NCBI RefSeq assembly: GCF_000714935.1
Contig: NZ_JMIR01000019.1
Span: forward strand, 62,001 to 126,000
Source of the DNA: Tumebacillus flagellatus
GTDB lineage: Bacteria > Bacillota > Bacilli > Tumebacillales > Tumebacillaceae
Length of the DNA: 64,000 bases
Reading direction: 5' to 3'
Shown here: piece after piece, positions 11,564 through 19,357 of the stretch
Position numbering within the stretch: the first letter of the stretch is position 1
How the letters are laid out: the number at the start of each line of letters is the position of its first letter
The notes under the pieces: model-generated
Told to the model about the DNA's origin: nothing
The model's input: the letters and a program-made list of their open reading frames with translations, nothing else
Databases searched by the model: none
Position numbers and translations under genes: made by a program

Positions 11564-12117
11564 TTAGTAAAATTTAGATTCGAATTGGAGTTCGTCGGAC
11601 GGGACGACGACGATGTAGTGTTCCAAATTGTCCAAGCCGTGCAAGTTGCAGTTGTGGTGCGCGACGATTTGCTCGGCGGAGAGGACTTTGTTGTCGGTGG
11701 TCGAGTGCGCGTCTTGGACGAGCGTGACGAAGTAGCCGAGCGTCGTGGCGCGGCGGCACGCGGAGTCCACGCAGTATTCGGTTTTAAAGCCGGTGATCAC
11801 GAGATGGTTGACGCCGAGAGCTTGCAAACGTTCGTGCAAATCCGTCCCGTAAAAAGCGTCGGTTGATTTTTTGTGCACCGAGAGTTCTCCGTCGAGCGGC
11901 GCGATGCTGGGGTGAACGGCAAATTCCGGGGTTCCGACCGGGGCGACGTCGACGTCTTGGACGTAGAGCACCGGGATGTCGGCGTTGCGGGCTTTGGCGA
12001 GCACGTCTTGAATGCGATCCAGCGTTTCTTCCTTGCGGTAGATCGGGCGAGTGCCTTCCACCAGTCCTACTTGTGCGTCGATGACGAGGACTGCGGTTTG
12101 GTTCGTTTTTGGCTCAT
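11564..12117 (-). pseudogene. isochorismatase-family cysteine hydrolase, frameshifted at N terminus
   Basis: The main frame (from a GTG at 12059-12061) encodes a cysteine-hydrolase fold with the catalytic Lys/Cys region VITGFKTEYCVDSACR. The conserved first strand with the catalytic Asp (AVLVIDAQVGLVEG) lies upstream in the same frame, but no usable start codon precedes it before an in-frame TGA. An ATG with a GGAATTGGTGG site at 12115-12117 lies in another frame. Adding one A to the 5-A tract at 12106-12110 would give MSQKTNQTAVLVIDAQ, a perfect family N terminus. The gene is either a one-base sequencing error, a real mutation, or uses a rare ATT start. The substrate is unknown. Confidence 0.75.
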
Positions 12118-12175
12118 CTCCACCAATTCCTTCCGGTCATTGTTACAATCATTCTTACAATATCACAAGAGAGAT

Positions 12176-12212
12176 GGAAAAAGACACCTCAACTTTTCAG
12201 GAGAGGTGTCTT
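12176..12212 (-). terminator. terminator after Rpn-family gene
   Basis: AAGACACCTC and GAGGTGTCTT form a 10-bp stem with a 12-nt loop, followed on the minus strand by a short T run. The arms are identical to those of the hairpin at 13204-13235. Confidence 0.75.
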
Positions 12213-12216
12213 GGAC

Positions 12217-13121
12217 TTAGAGATTTTCGAGGTCTTGGAGAATCAGAGACTTATCCTTGGGGAGCGATTTGCGCAGAGCGTGGATGGTATCAAGCGGCTG
12301 TTCGCGCAGTTTTTTCAGATAGGGAGTGAAGTCGAGTTTGTAGAAGGCTTGGAGGATGTCTTGATAAGCGGAGATTGCTTCGATTATTGCTGCTTCTTCA
12401 ACAGCCTCTTCGATTGCGTCTTCCATTCGTTGCAGTTCATCTAACCTTGCGATATCACGACTAAGGGCTCGATGCCTTAATATTTCATCTCCACTAAGAG
12501 TTACGAGTTTGTGATAAGCACCTTGGACCTGTTCGCTCATAGAACTCACATCCTCTTCGCTAAGTCTGTCTGCATAACGCAAGAAAAAAGCCAGTGAAAC
12601 AAGGCGTTCCCCGTCTCAAGTACTTTTTCTTTATTATATCCGAACTTCGGCAATTCGATAAAGTGCATCTCCAGATGGTCGGTGAGCGTGAAGCCTTTGT
12701 TTCGCTCCCGAATCAAAAACGAGTTGTGAAAATCGGCCTGTCCTTGAAAATGAACAAAATCCACGAGATTGATGCAGATTGCCTTTTTTAGCTGTCGATA
12801 CTGTTGTCCATTTTCTAATTGTCCACCGTACATTCTGGCCCAATAATAGAGGGAGCGATTGGAGTAATGCTTTTGGTTCGTAATCTGAATTTCGAGGTCG
12901 ATTTGCTCCCGTTCAGAGGTGAGCACTTTGATATCCAGAATGGAGCTTTTGTCGTCAAGATCTTGAATTTTAAGTACAGGGTCTACAAGCGTCAGATCTG
13001 AGATCTTTGCGTCAAGGATCGCTTCCAACAGTGATTTCAAGTACTCTTTGCTGCTTTCCTGACCGAACAAAGCTTTAAACACAAGATCATTAGTAGGCTT
13101 CATCAGAGTTTCCTGTTTCAT
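12217..13121 (-). pseudogene. Rpn-family PD-(D/E)XK nuclease/transposase, frameshifted
   Basis: Two overlapping minus-strand frames together make one Rpn-type (PDDEXK_2) protein. The first (12546-13121) has the MKPTNDLVFKALFG start and the nuclease core LDIKVLTSE ... IDLEIQI, where D, E and Q form the active-site set. The second (12217 to about 12582) has the helical, Glu-rich C-terminal tail. They join if the 6-A tract at 12584-12589 is read with one extra base, turning FHWLFSCVMQ into FHWLFFLRYADRL, which matches the family. Rpn proteins promote RecA-independent recombination and are often decayed. Whether this is decay or a base-calling error cannot be decided from the sequence. Confidence 0.82.
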
Positions 13122-13200
13122 CGTCTCCCCGCCTTTTTGGAACGTTAGGCTGATCCTACCACGTGATCACAGCGGATACAACATGTAACATCCGCTTGCA

Positions 13201-13238
13201 AAAAAGACACCTCCACGTTTCGGCAGAGGTGTCTTTTT
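13201..13238 (-). terminator. palindromic bidirectional terminator after MFS gene
   Basis: AAAAAGACACCTC, a 12-nt loop, then GAGGTGTCTTTTT. The hairpin has T runs on both strands and sits 15 bases beyond the MFS stop. The arms match those of the hairpin at 12181-12212. Confidence 0.85.
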
Positions 13239-13252
13239 CCTACCGGATTCTC

Positions 13253-14455
13253 TTAATGCCCTGCCACGTGGTCGACGTGCTTCACATGGCGATGGTTCAT
13301 TCCGATGAACACCACCGACACAAAAACAAACGCGGCCCCGACGATGAACGGGATGTGCGGGTTGTACCATTCGGCGAGTTTGCCGGCGAGGTACGGGGCG
13401 ACCGCGCCGCCGATGAAGCGCAGGAAGCTGTACGCAGCAGACGCCGTGGAACGCTCCACCGGCGCGGCGTTCATAACCGCCGTCGTGATCAGCGTGTTGT
13501 TGTTCCCAAGCAACGCCCCCGCCACGATGACGCAGGTGATCGTCACCCATTGCGTTTGCGTCCAAATCCCCATGATCAGCAACACGACGGCAAACAGCGC
13601 AAGCATCAGGCTCATCGCTTTGATCGTGCCCATCGCCTTCTGCAATTTCGGCGCCATAAACACCGACGTGACCGCGAGCAGGATCCCCCAGCCCAGGAAC
13701 ACAAACCCAAGACCGTGCTCATCCAGCCCCAAAACAAACGGCGCGTACGCAAGCAAGGTGAAGAACCCGAAGTTGTACAAAGCAGCCGTCAAGCCGAACA
13801 CGACCAGCGAACGGTGCTTCAACGCCTTGAACGGTGCCGACAGCGAGATGCTCTTCTTCGGCCCCTCATGCTTCTTCGCTTTCGGAAGCAGGAACACCGT
13901 CGAGAAAAACGCCACCACCATCAGCCCCGCCACGCCGAGGAACGGACCGCGCCATGAGATCGCGCCGAGCCAGCCGCCCAGCAGCGGACCGACGGAAATC
14001 CCGAGTCCGATCGCGGCTTCATACAAGATGATCGCTTGTGCCGTCCCGCTGTTCGAGAGCGTGACGATCGCTGTCAACGCCGTCGCCACAAACAGCGCGT
14101 TCCCCAATCCCCAACCGCCGCGCAGGGTGATCAACGCGCCGATGCTGTTGGAAAAACCGCCCAAAGCTGAGAACAGCGCAATCACCAAGATCCCCAGCAA
14201 CAGCGTCCACTTGATCCCCAAACGAGACGAAATCGCGCCGGTGATCAGCATCGCCACGGCCATCACAGCGTTGTACGACGTGAACAGCAGGGTGACTTGA
14301 CTCTGCGAAGCATCCAGCTTCTTCGCAATCGCCGGCAAGATCGGGTCGACCAACCCCAAGCCCATAAATGCAATAATGCCTGCAAAAAACACAGCCCACA
14401 CCGCGCGCGGCTGTTTGAGAAGACTACTGCTTCCCTGTTCCGGCAAGGATGACAT
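13253..14455 (-). CDS. MFS transporter, DHA1-type efflux
   Basis: The ATG at 14453-14455 follows GGAGGGG, giving 400 residues. A longer open frame reaches back across the promoter region and is not used. About 12 hydrophobic segments are visible. LVDPILPAIAKKL follows TM1, and the motif-A-like GAISSRLGIKW loop lies between TM2 and TM3. The family exports drugs or metabolites by proton antiport; the substrate is unknown. It is divergent from a MarR regulator with three palindromes in the shared promoter, so it is likely repressed by that regulator. The C terminus ends in a His-containing tail. Confidence 0.88.
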   Translation of the reverse strand: MSSLPEQGSSSLLKQPRAVWAVFFAGIIAFMGLGLVDPILPAIAKKLDASQSQVTLLFTSYNAVMAVAMLITGAISSRLGIKWTLLLGILVIALFSALGGFSNSIGALITLRGGWGLGNALFVATALTAIVTLSNSGTAQAIILYEAAIGLGISVGPLLGGWLGAISWRGPFLGVAGLMVVAFFSTVFLLPKAKKHEGPKKSISLSAPFKALKHRSLVVFGLTAALYNFGFFTLLAYAPFVLGLDEHGLGFVFLGWGILLAVTSVFMAPKLQKAMGTIKAMSLMLALFAVVLLIMGIWTQTQWVTITCVIVAGALLGNNNTLITTAVMNAAPVERSTASAAYSFLRFIGGAVAPYLAGKLAEWYNPHIPFIVGAAFVFVSVVFIGMNHRHVKHVDHVAGH

Positions 14456-14531
14456 TGAAACCCCTCCTTCATCGGAATATGCCCATTCACATCGAGATGC
14501 GATTGTTTTCCGATTGTTTCTTGTCCAAAAT

Positions 14532-14597
14532 AGTTGTATCATGAAACTACATAGTTGCATTATACAACTTCCTCGAAAGTTGTCAACATGATGACAA
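14532..14597. promoter_or_regulatory. cluster of three MarR-type palindromes
   Basis: Three imperfect palindromes lie between divergent marR and MFS genes. AGTT...AACT at 14532-14548 and AGTTG...CAACT at 14553-14569 are both 17 bp, with centres 21 bp apart, about two helical turns. TTGTCA...TGACAA lies at 14580-14597 with a CATG core. Size and placement fit dimeric MarR-family operators controlling both genes. Which sites are bound is inference. Confidence 0.65.
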
Positions 14598-14622
14598 GTA
14601 GTTTCCCGAAGAGGTGATTGAA

Positions 14623-15057
14623 ATGGATAAACGCGCCTTGGAGACGGTCGAAGTGGAAACAGCGTTTCTCGTGCGCCGCGCCACGTCGATTTCCACGTTA
14701 AAAAAAATCGGCGACCTCGACCGCTCCGCGTACCTGTTGCTCCATCAAATAGCATCCCACGGATCGGCCGGAGTTAAAGCGCTCGCCGACGAATTCCGTC
14801 TGAACATCTCCACCGTCTCCAGACAAGCGGCGTCTCTGGAGCAAAAAGGCTATGTCACCCGCATTCCCGACCCGACGGACAGACGAGCGTATTCTTTGGA
14901 GATCACAGAGGAAGGACTCCACGAGCTGCAAGCCCACAAACAGGCTCGCATGAAACGCATCGGGAACCTGCTCAGAGACTGGTCGGACGAAGAACTGGAG
15001 ACCTTCGGCCGGCTTCTGACGAAATTCAACCGCACGTTCCTTGACGAAGAGTCTTGA
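14623..15057 (+). CDS. MarR-family transcriptional regulator
   Basis: The ATG at 14623 follows GAAGAGGTGA at good spacing, giving 144 residues. A GTG nine bases upstream is inside the ribosome site. The winged helix is clear: LADEFRLNISTVSRQAASLEQKGYV (recognition helix) followed by the wing RIPDPTDRRAYSLEITEEG. N- and C-terminal helices form the dimer interface. It is divergent from the MFS pump, so it is probably its local repressor, responding to an unknown small ligand. It ends in a shared bidirectional terminator. Confidence 0.92.
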   Translation: MDKRALETVEVETAFLVRRATSISTLKKIGDLDRSAYLLLHQIASHGSAGVKALADEFRLNISTVSRQAASLEQKGYVTRIPDPTDRRAYSLEITEEGLHELQAHKQARMKRIGNLLRDWSDEELETFGRLLTKFNRTFLDEES

Positions 15058-15138
15058 TTCTGCACGCCCAAAAACCATTGGCGCAGACCCCCGAAAGAAC
15101 CAACTCCTTCTGCTCGCGCCGGAGGGATTTATCAAAGC

Positions 15139-15175
15139 AAAAAACCGTTGCAGCCACCCGGCCTCAACGGTTTTT
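15139..15175. terminator. bidirectional terminator between marR and membrane gene
   Basis: AAAAAACCGTTG and CAACGGTTTTT flank a 14-base loop, with A and T runs at both ends. It serves the convergent marR (plus) and the 15190-15711 gene (minus). Confidence 0.85.
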
Positions 15176-15189
15176 CTCTGTTGCTCAGC

Positions 15190-15711
15190 TTATTTCTTTT
15201 TCTTCTTCTTCGTGTTGCGGTAGCGCTTTGCCGTCGCGTGCGGGACGAACGGTTTGTCGACTTTGGAATGCTTGTCTTTGACTTTGGCGCGCTCTTCATT
15301 CGCTTTCTTGGCGGCCACTTTCGCGTCGAGTTCGGCGCGTTTCTTCTCGGTCCATTCATGCGTTTTGGTGAAGATAAACGTCCCGAACACCGAGATGATC
15401 ACGACGAGCATCGGGAGCTGCTTCACGGCGTTCAACAACAGCGTGTTGCCATCGACAGACCCGTATCGCGCGTAGACGTAGATCGCATAAACCGCATAAG
15501 AAATCACCGCAGCCAATATCGAGCCGATGATTCCGTGCGTGAAGCGGCGCTTCTCCACGCGCTGTACGATGAAGTAGATCGCAAACATCATCGCGACCGG
15601 CAGTGTCGAAACGAGCAGATCCGGGGTGAAGAACATCGGGATCACGCCCGAAATCACACCCAAAATCCCCGCGACAGCAAAAATTCGTTTCCAATTCAAT
15701 TCATTCATCAT
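15190..15711 (-). CDS. membrane protein with lysine-rich tail, unknown function
   Basis: 173 residues with four or five hydrophobic segments in the first 120 residues. A charged coiled region (EKKRAELDAKVAAKKANEER) and a C terminus ending in seven or more lysines follow. No family recognised. The start overlaps the stop of the ABC ATPase (ATGA), so it is the last gene of the ABC operon. The poly-basic tail should lie in the cytoplasm and could touch RNA, nucleotide or acidic lipid; this is speculation. Confidence 0.75.
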   Translation of the reverse strand: MMNELNWKRIFAVAGILGVISGVIPMFFTPDLLVSTLPVAMMFAIYFIVQRVEKRRFTHGIIGSILAAVISYAVYAIYVYARYGSVDGNTLLLNAVKQLPMLVVIISVFGTFIFTKTHEWTEKKRAELDAKVAAKKANEERAKVKDKHSKVDKPFVPHATAKRYRNTKKKKKK

Positions 15712-16430
15712 GTTTCAATCACTCCAGACTGTATCTTCACGGTGCGGTTCGCGTACCGCGTCAAGCTGCGGTCGTGCGTCACCATGACCACCGTTTTGCC
15801 CTCCGCTTGCAAGCGGGAGAACAAACCCATCATCTCTTCCGCTGTTTCTTCGTCCAGCGCTCCGGTCGGCTCGTCGGCCAACAAAAGCGGCGGGTCGCCC
15901 ATCAGCGCGCGCGCCAACGCCACGCGCCGCTGCTCGCCGCCGCTGAGCGTAAACGAACGGTCTTCTCCCCGGTCGGTAAGCCCCACGCGCGCGAGCAGCG
16001 CGTCCGCCCGCATCCGGTCGGATTTCGTCACGCTCCCCCGCAACAAGATCGGCAGCAGCACGTTCTCCCGGACGTTCAACGTGTTCACGAGGCTCGGGAA
16101 CTGAAACACAAACCCGATCCGCCGGGCTCGAAGCCTCGTCCGCTCCCGCTCCCGCAACTGCGTCATATCCCTGCCGTCTATAAAAACGGCACCCTCCGTC
16201 GGCTGGCTCAACAGCCCGATCACCGAAAGCAACGTGGATTTCCCGCTTCCCGACGGCCCCATGATCGCGACAAACTCGCCCTGCTCGATCCTCAGGTCGA
16301 TGCCGGCGAGCGCATGAATCTGCCGTTTGCGCTCCAAATAGTCGGGCACATCCCGGCCCCGCACCCGCTCGCGGCTCCCCCCGTTCCACGGTCCCTGGTA
16401 GGTTTTCGTCACGCCGAGCAACTCGATCAT
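15708..16430 (-). CDS. ABC transporter ATP-binding protein (LolD/MacB type)
   Basis: 240 residues from the ATG at 16428-16430, which overlaps the permease stop by one base. Walker A GPSGSGKST is near residue 52. The Q-loop is FQFPSL, the signature FTLSGGEQRR, Walker B LLLADEPTGALD and the H-loop VTHD. An extra basic stretch of roughly 25 residues (GSRERVRGRDVPDYLERKR) sits between the KTY strand and the HALAGIDL strand, where relatives have a short loop. It works with the FtsX-like permease just upstream, probably in a mechanotransmission-type exporter. Confidence 0.93.
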   Translation of the reverse strand: MIELLGVTKTYQGPWNGGSRERVRGRDVPDYLERKRQIHALAGIDLRIEQGEFVAIMGPSGSGKSTLLSVIGLLSQPTEGAVFIDGRDMTQLRERERTRLRARRIGFVFQFPSLVNTLNVRENVLLPILLRGSVTKSDRMRADALLARVGLTDRGEDRSFTLSGGEQRRVALARALMGDPPLLLADEPTGALDEETAEEMMGLFSRLQAEGKTVVMVTHDRSLTRYANRTVKIQSGVIET

Positions 16431-17626
16431 CACGACTCCCCCTCCCGAATCGCGTCGTAGGGATTGCGGCGCAGAATCCGGTGCACCGGCACGGCGGCGG
16501 CGAGCATGCCGATGCACATCGTGACCAAGAGCGCCGAAACGGCAAGCACGGACATCGACGCAAGCGTCGGGAACACGAGCGGCAACGTGAACGACTTGAG
16601 CAGCAGCCCTTGGTTGTCATACAGCGTCGTCGCCACCGCGAAGACCCCGATCCCGCCGCCCGCAAGCGCGGCGAGCGCGGCCTCCGTCAAAAACAAGCGA
16701 TAGACCGCCCACGCTCCCGCCCCGACCGCGCGAAACATCCCGATCTCGCGCATCCGCTCTTGCACCAGTGCGGAAAAAAGCGTCATCGCCTGCAACGCCG
16801 CCATCACGAGCACGATTCCGATCATCGCATACGAGAGCAACCGCATCGGACGAAGTTGCTTGTTCATCGTATCACGAATTTTCGCTCCCGTCACCGCCGC
16901 AACGTCCGGCACGGTGCGTTCAATTTGACGTTTGACGAACTCTTCGTCGCCCGGTTTCGTTTTGACCAGCGCCACGGAGATCGAATCGGGCGGCGCTTTC
17001 ACGTCCAACGTCCGCGCTTTGTCCAAACTCATGAAAATCGTATGATCCGCTCCCGTGCCCGTCGGAAACAACACCTGCGCCACTTCAAAGTCATGCCCGA
17101 ACAAGTTCAACCGCTCGCGGTACGCTTGGTACTTCATGTGGGCGATCGCGTTGCGCCCTCCGGCTTCGCTGCCTATTAGAAGGGAGTCGGACGTCATCTT
17201 GTGCCCGACTTCGCTTCGAAAGCCCTTCAACGTGAAGTCGCTGCCCGGGTCAAACGCCACGACGGAGAAGTCCCCTTGGATCTGACAGCAAACGCCGGAG
17301 TACGTCGCCAGATACAACTGCGGCGACACCTGCTCGACTTCCGGAATTTGACGCAGCTTGTCCAACACGGAACTCGGCATGTAAAACGGAGAGGTCTCAC
17401 CGGAGATCATCACCTGCTCGGCGACCGCGCCGTAGCTTTTGGGCACCACCATCACGTCGGCCCCGAAGCGGGCTTGGCTTGCGGTGAGGCCTTTGTCGAC
17501 GCTCAGAAGAAAGAAATAGCTCAGGAACAAAATCGAAGCGGTAATCGCCGTGCTCGCCACGAGCAGCGAGCTGCGCAGCGGTTTGCGCCACAGGTTCCCC
17601 CACGCGAAACGCACGCGTTGCCACAT
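16430..17626 (-). CDS. FtsX/MacB-family ABC permease
   Basis: 398 residues. An N-terminal TM helix (about 18-42) is followed by a large extracellular MacB_PCD-like domain (45-265). Three C-terminal TM helices (about 275-390) make up the FtsX domain (LVQERMREIGMFRAVGA motif). Topology fits MacB-type systems that act on the outer face of the membrane. The ATG follows GGGGGG and comes 12 bases after the stop of a 45-residue membrane peptide. The partner ATPase overlaps its stop. Substrate unknown. Confidence 0.9.
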   Translation of the reverse strand: MWQRVRFAWGNLWRKPLRSSLLVASTAITASILFLSYFFLLSVDKGLTASQARFGADVMVVPKSYGAVAEQVMISGETSPFYMPSSVLDKLRQIPEVEQVSPQLYLATYSGVCCQIQGDFSVVAFDPGSDFTLKGFRSEVGHKMTSDSLLIGSEAGGRNAIAHMKYQAYRERLNLFGHDFEVAQVLFPTGTGADHTIFMSLDKARTLDVKAPPDSISVALVKTKPGDEEFVKRQIERTVPDVAAVTGAKIRDTMNKQLRPMRLLSYAMIGIVLVMAALQAMTLFSALVQERMREIGMFRAVGAGAWAVYRLFLTEAALAALAGGGIGVFAVATTLYDNQGLLLKSFTLPLVFPTLASMSVLAVSALLVTMCIGMLAAAVPVHRILRRNPYDAIREGES

Positions 17627-17637
17627 GGAAGTCCCCC

Positions 17638-17775
17638 CTAGTCCTCTTCTTCGACGACAGCCGTTCCCTCGTCATACGGGTCCGGTTTGCGCAGAATCCG
17701 CACGGTCATCCACGCGCCAACCCCCAACAGAAACAGCCACAACAGATTGAAGAAGATCTCGATGCCGTTCAACAT
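17638..17775 (-). CDS. 45-residue single-pass membrane peptide
   Basis: An ATG at 17773-17775 with GAGGG seven bases upstream opens a 45-codon frame ending TAG at 17638-17640. The sequence begins MLNGIEIFFNLLWLFLLGVG, followed by a short basic segment TVRILRKPDPYD and an acidic tail EEED: one TM helix with a cytoplasmic tail. It is immediately upstream of the FtsX-like permease in the same operon, so an accessory or assembly role for the transporter is likely. No family recognised. Confidence 0.7.
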   Translation of the reverse strand: MLNGIEIFFNLLWLFLLGVGAWMTVRILRKPDPYDEGTAVVEEED

Positions 17776-17811
17776 CTCTGTTCCCTCGCTCTCTTGCGTC
17801 AGTTTTGATCA

Positions 17812-17844
17812 TAATAAAAAGGCCAAGGGCATGCAACCCTTGGC
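17812..17844 (-). terminator. terminator after phosphohexomutase-like gene
   Basis: GCCAAGGG, a 7-nt loop and CCCTTGGC, followed on the minus strand by CTTTTTATTAT. It closes the 17854-18993 gene. Confidence 0.85.
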
Positions 17845-17853
17845 ATGTAAGGA

Positions 17854-18993
17854 CTAGTTTTCCACGATCGTCCGCATTTCATCCAACGACCGGCTCAAGC
17901 TCTGCTCCGTCCACAACAGATGCTCCAACAGCAACACGCCGACGAACAGCCCGTCGCGCTCCGGCATGTGACGCGGGATGATCAGCGAGCCGTTGCTCTC
18001 GCCCGCCGCGAGCACGTCTTCGCGCTGCACGCGGTCTTGGACTTTCTTGAACCCCTTGCCGACTTCCCGCACGCGCTGTTCGTAGCGGTCGCCGAGCCGG
18101 TCGATTTTTTTCGAGACGTCGGACGTTTTGACGAGCGAGCCGCTCCAGCCGCGCTCCCGCAACAGATGCAGCGCCGTCAAGGAAAAAAGGTCTTGGCCGC
18201 TCACGACCCTCCCCTGCTCGTCGACGGCGGTGAGGCGGCCTCCGTCGCCGGAAATCGCCACGCCGAAGTCGGCTCCCGTCTCGATCACTTTCTCCTGCAA
18301 GGCGGTCAGATACTCCGAAACCGCCGGGTCGGGCGCGATGCCGCCAAACAGCGGATCGTGGCGCAGACGCATCCGGATCACGTCGCTGCCGAGCTCTTCA
18401 AACGCCGTCGCCATCAGCTCGCCGCCGGCTCCGTACATGCCGTCGACCACGATGCGCAGGCGGCGTTTCTTCCGGGCGGAGACGGAGAGCAGGCGCAAGA
18501 GATGATGCACATACGGCTCGTCGCAGTTGGCGAAACGGATCAGCTCTTGCTCCAGCGCTTGCTCGAACTCCATCGTCTTCGGCGCGGTTCGCCCGACTTT
18601 GGCGGCGAGGTACTTCAGTTCGCTGGTCATGATCGGGCCGGCGTGCGGGCCTTTCCACGCGAGGCCGTTCCAATCCGGGGCGCGGTGGTTGCCGGAGATC
18701 ATCACGCCGACCGCCGCTCCGTGGTAGCGCACCGCAAAAGAAAGCAACGGCGTCGGCGCCGGCGCGTCGAGCAAGTAGACGGAGACGCCGTTGCCCGCCA
18801 GCACTTGCGCCGTAACACGCGCGAACGCGTCGGAGAGAAAACGCGTATCATAGCCGATCACGACGCCCTGCTCTTCCGCCTGCCGCTCCACCAGATCGTC
18901 CGCCAACGCCTGCGAGACGATCCTGACGTTCGGGAGTGTCAGCGCGTCGGCGGTGCGTCCGCGCCAGCCCTCGGGTCCAAACACGATTTCCAT
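17854..18993 (-). CDS. phosphohexomutase-family protein lacking catalytic residues
   Basis: 379 residues, clearly alpha-D-phosphohexomutase fold: FGPEGWRGR at the N terminus, the GVVIGYDTR strand, and GGIAPDPAVSEYL in domain 2. Key residues are lost. The TGSHNP/TASHNP phosphoserine loop reads ISGNHRAPDWNG, so the serine is Asn. The metal loop DxDGDR reads SGDGGR, losing two of three aspartates. The sugar loop GEMSG reads GESNG. The C-terminal domain 4 with its phosphate-binding RxSGTEP-like loop is absent. It is probably a pseudoenzyme with a binding or regulatory role, or in early decay, though the frame is intact. It is monocistronic with its own terminator. Confidence 0.85.
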   Translation of the reverse strand: MEIVFGPEGWRGRTADALTLPNVRIVSQALADDLVERQAEEQGVVIGYDTRFLSDAFARVTAQVLAGNGVSVYLLDAPAPTPLLSFAVRYHGAAVGVMISGNHRAPDWNGLAWKGPHAGPIMTSELKYLAAKVGRTAPKTMEFEQALEQELIRFANCDEPYVHHLLRLLSVSARKKRRLRIVVDGMYGAGGELMATAFEELGSDVIRMRLRHDPLFGGIAPDPAVSEYLTALQEKVIETGADFGVAISGDGGRLTAVDEQGRVVSGQDLFSLTALHLLRERGWSGSLVKTSDVSKKIDRLGDRYEQRVREVGKGFKKVQDRVQREDVLAAGESNGSLIIPRHMPERDGLFVGVLLLEHLLWTEQSLSRSLDEMRTIVEN

Positions 18994-19133
18994 GACGTAG
19001 ATCCCCTGCCCTCTGCAAAAAAGTTCTTTCCATACCCTATGCAGAGAGATGGGCCGTTGTCACGCCGTGCACGGCACCTTCATAGGATACGGTGAACCGA
19101 CCCATGCAGTTTGTCGAAACGGGGGTGACGGCG

Positions 19134-19286
19134 ATGTACTACTATCTCTTGCGCGTCGTCAAAGTGTTGCTGTGCACAGCCATCGGGATCATCTTCTTGC
19201 GGGCGCTGTTCTTCCCGAACGTGCTGGACATCTTGATCCTCTTGCTGTTGTTCCTCGTGCTGATGACGATGTTCCTCGGAACTTGA
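19134..19286 (+). CDS. 50-residue hydrophobic membrane peptide
   Basis: A plus-strand ORF from the ATG at 19134 with GGGGGTGA just upstream. The sequence is almost wholly hydrophobic: MYYYLLRVVKVLLCTAIGII, then an FLRALFFPN turn and an LLLLLFLVLM second helix. Two TM segments are likely. A bidirectional terminator follows within 20 bases, which supports a real transcription unit. It is divergent from the phosphohexomutase-like gene. Function unknown; no homologous family recognised. Confidence 0.6.
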   Translation: MYYYLLRVVKVLLCTAIGIIFLRALFFPNVLDILILLLLFLVLMTMFLGT

Positions 19287-19303
19287 CACAGTAACTTTGA
19301 TGA

Positions 19304-19352
19304 CGAAAAAAAACACCACGAGCGCGCCGTCATGCGGCGTTCGTGGTGTTTT
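19304..19352. terminator. bidirectional terminator
   Basis: AAAACACCACGA and TCGTGGTGTTTT flank a GC-rich 19-nt centre, with A/T runs at both ends. It separates the small plus-strand gene from the convergent minus-strand gene ending at 19358. Confidence 0.8.
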
Positions 19353-19357
19353 GCCAT

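Noticed and set aside
12181-13238. Repeated hairpins as a CRISPR array
   Set aside because: Only two copies a kilobase apart with a gene between them, each with terminator features.
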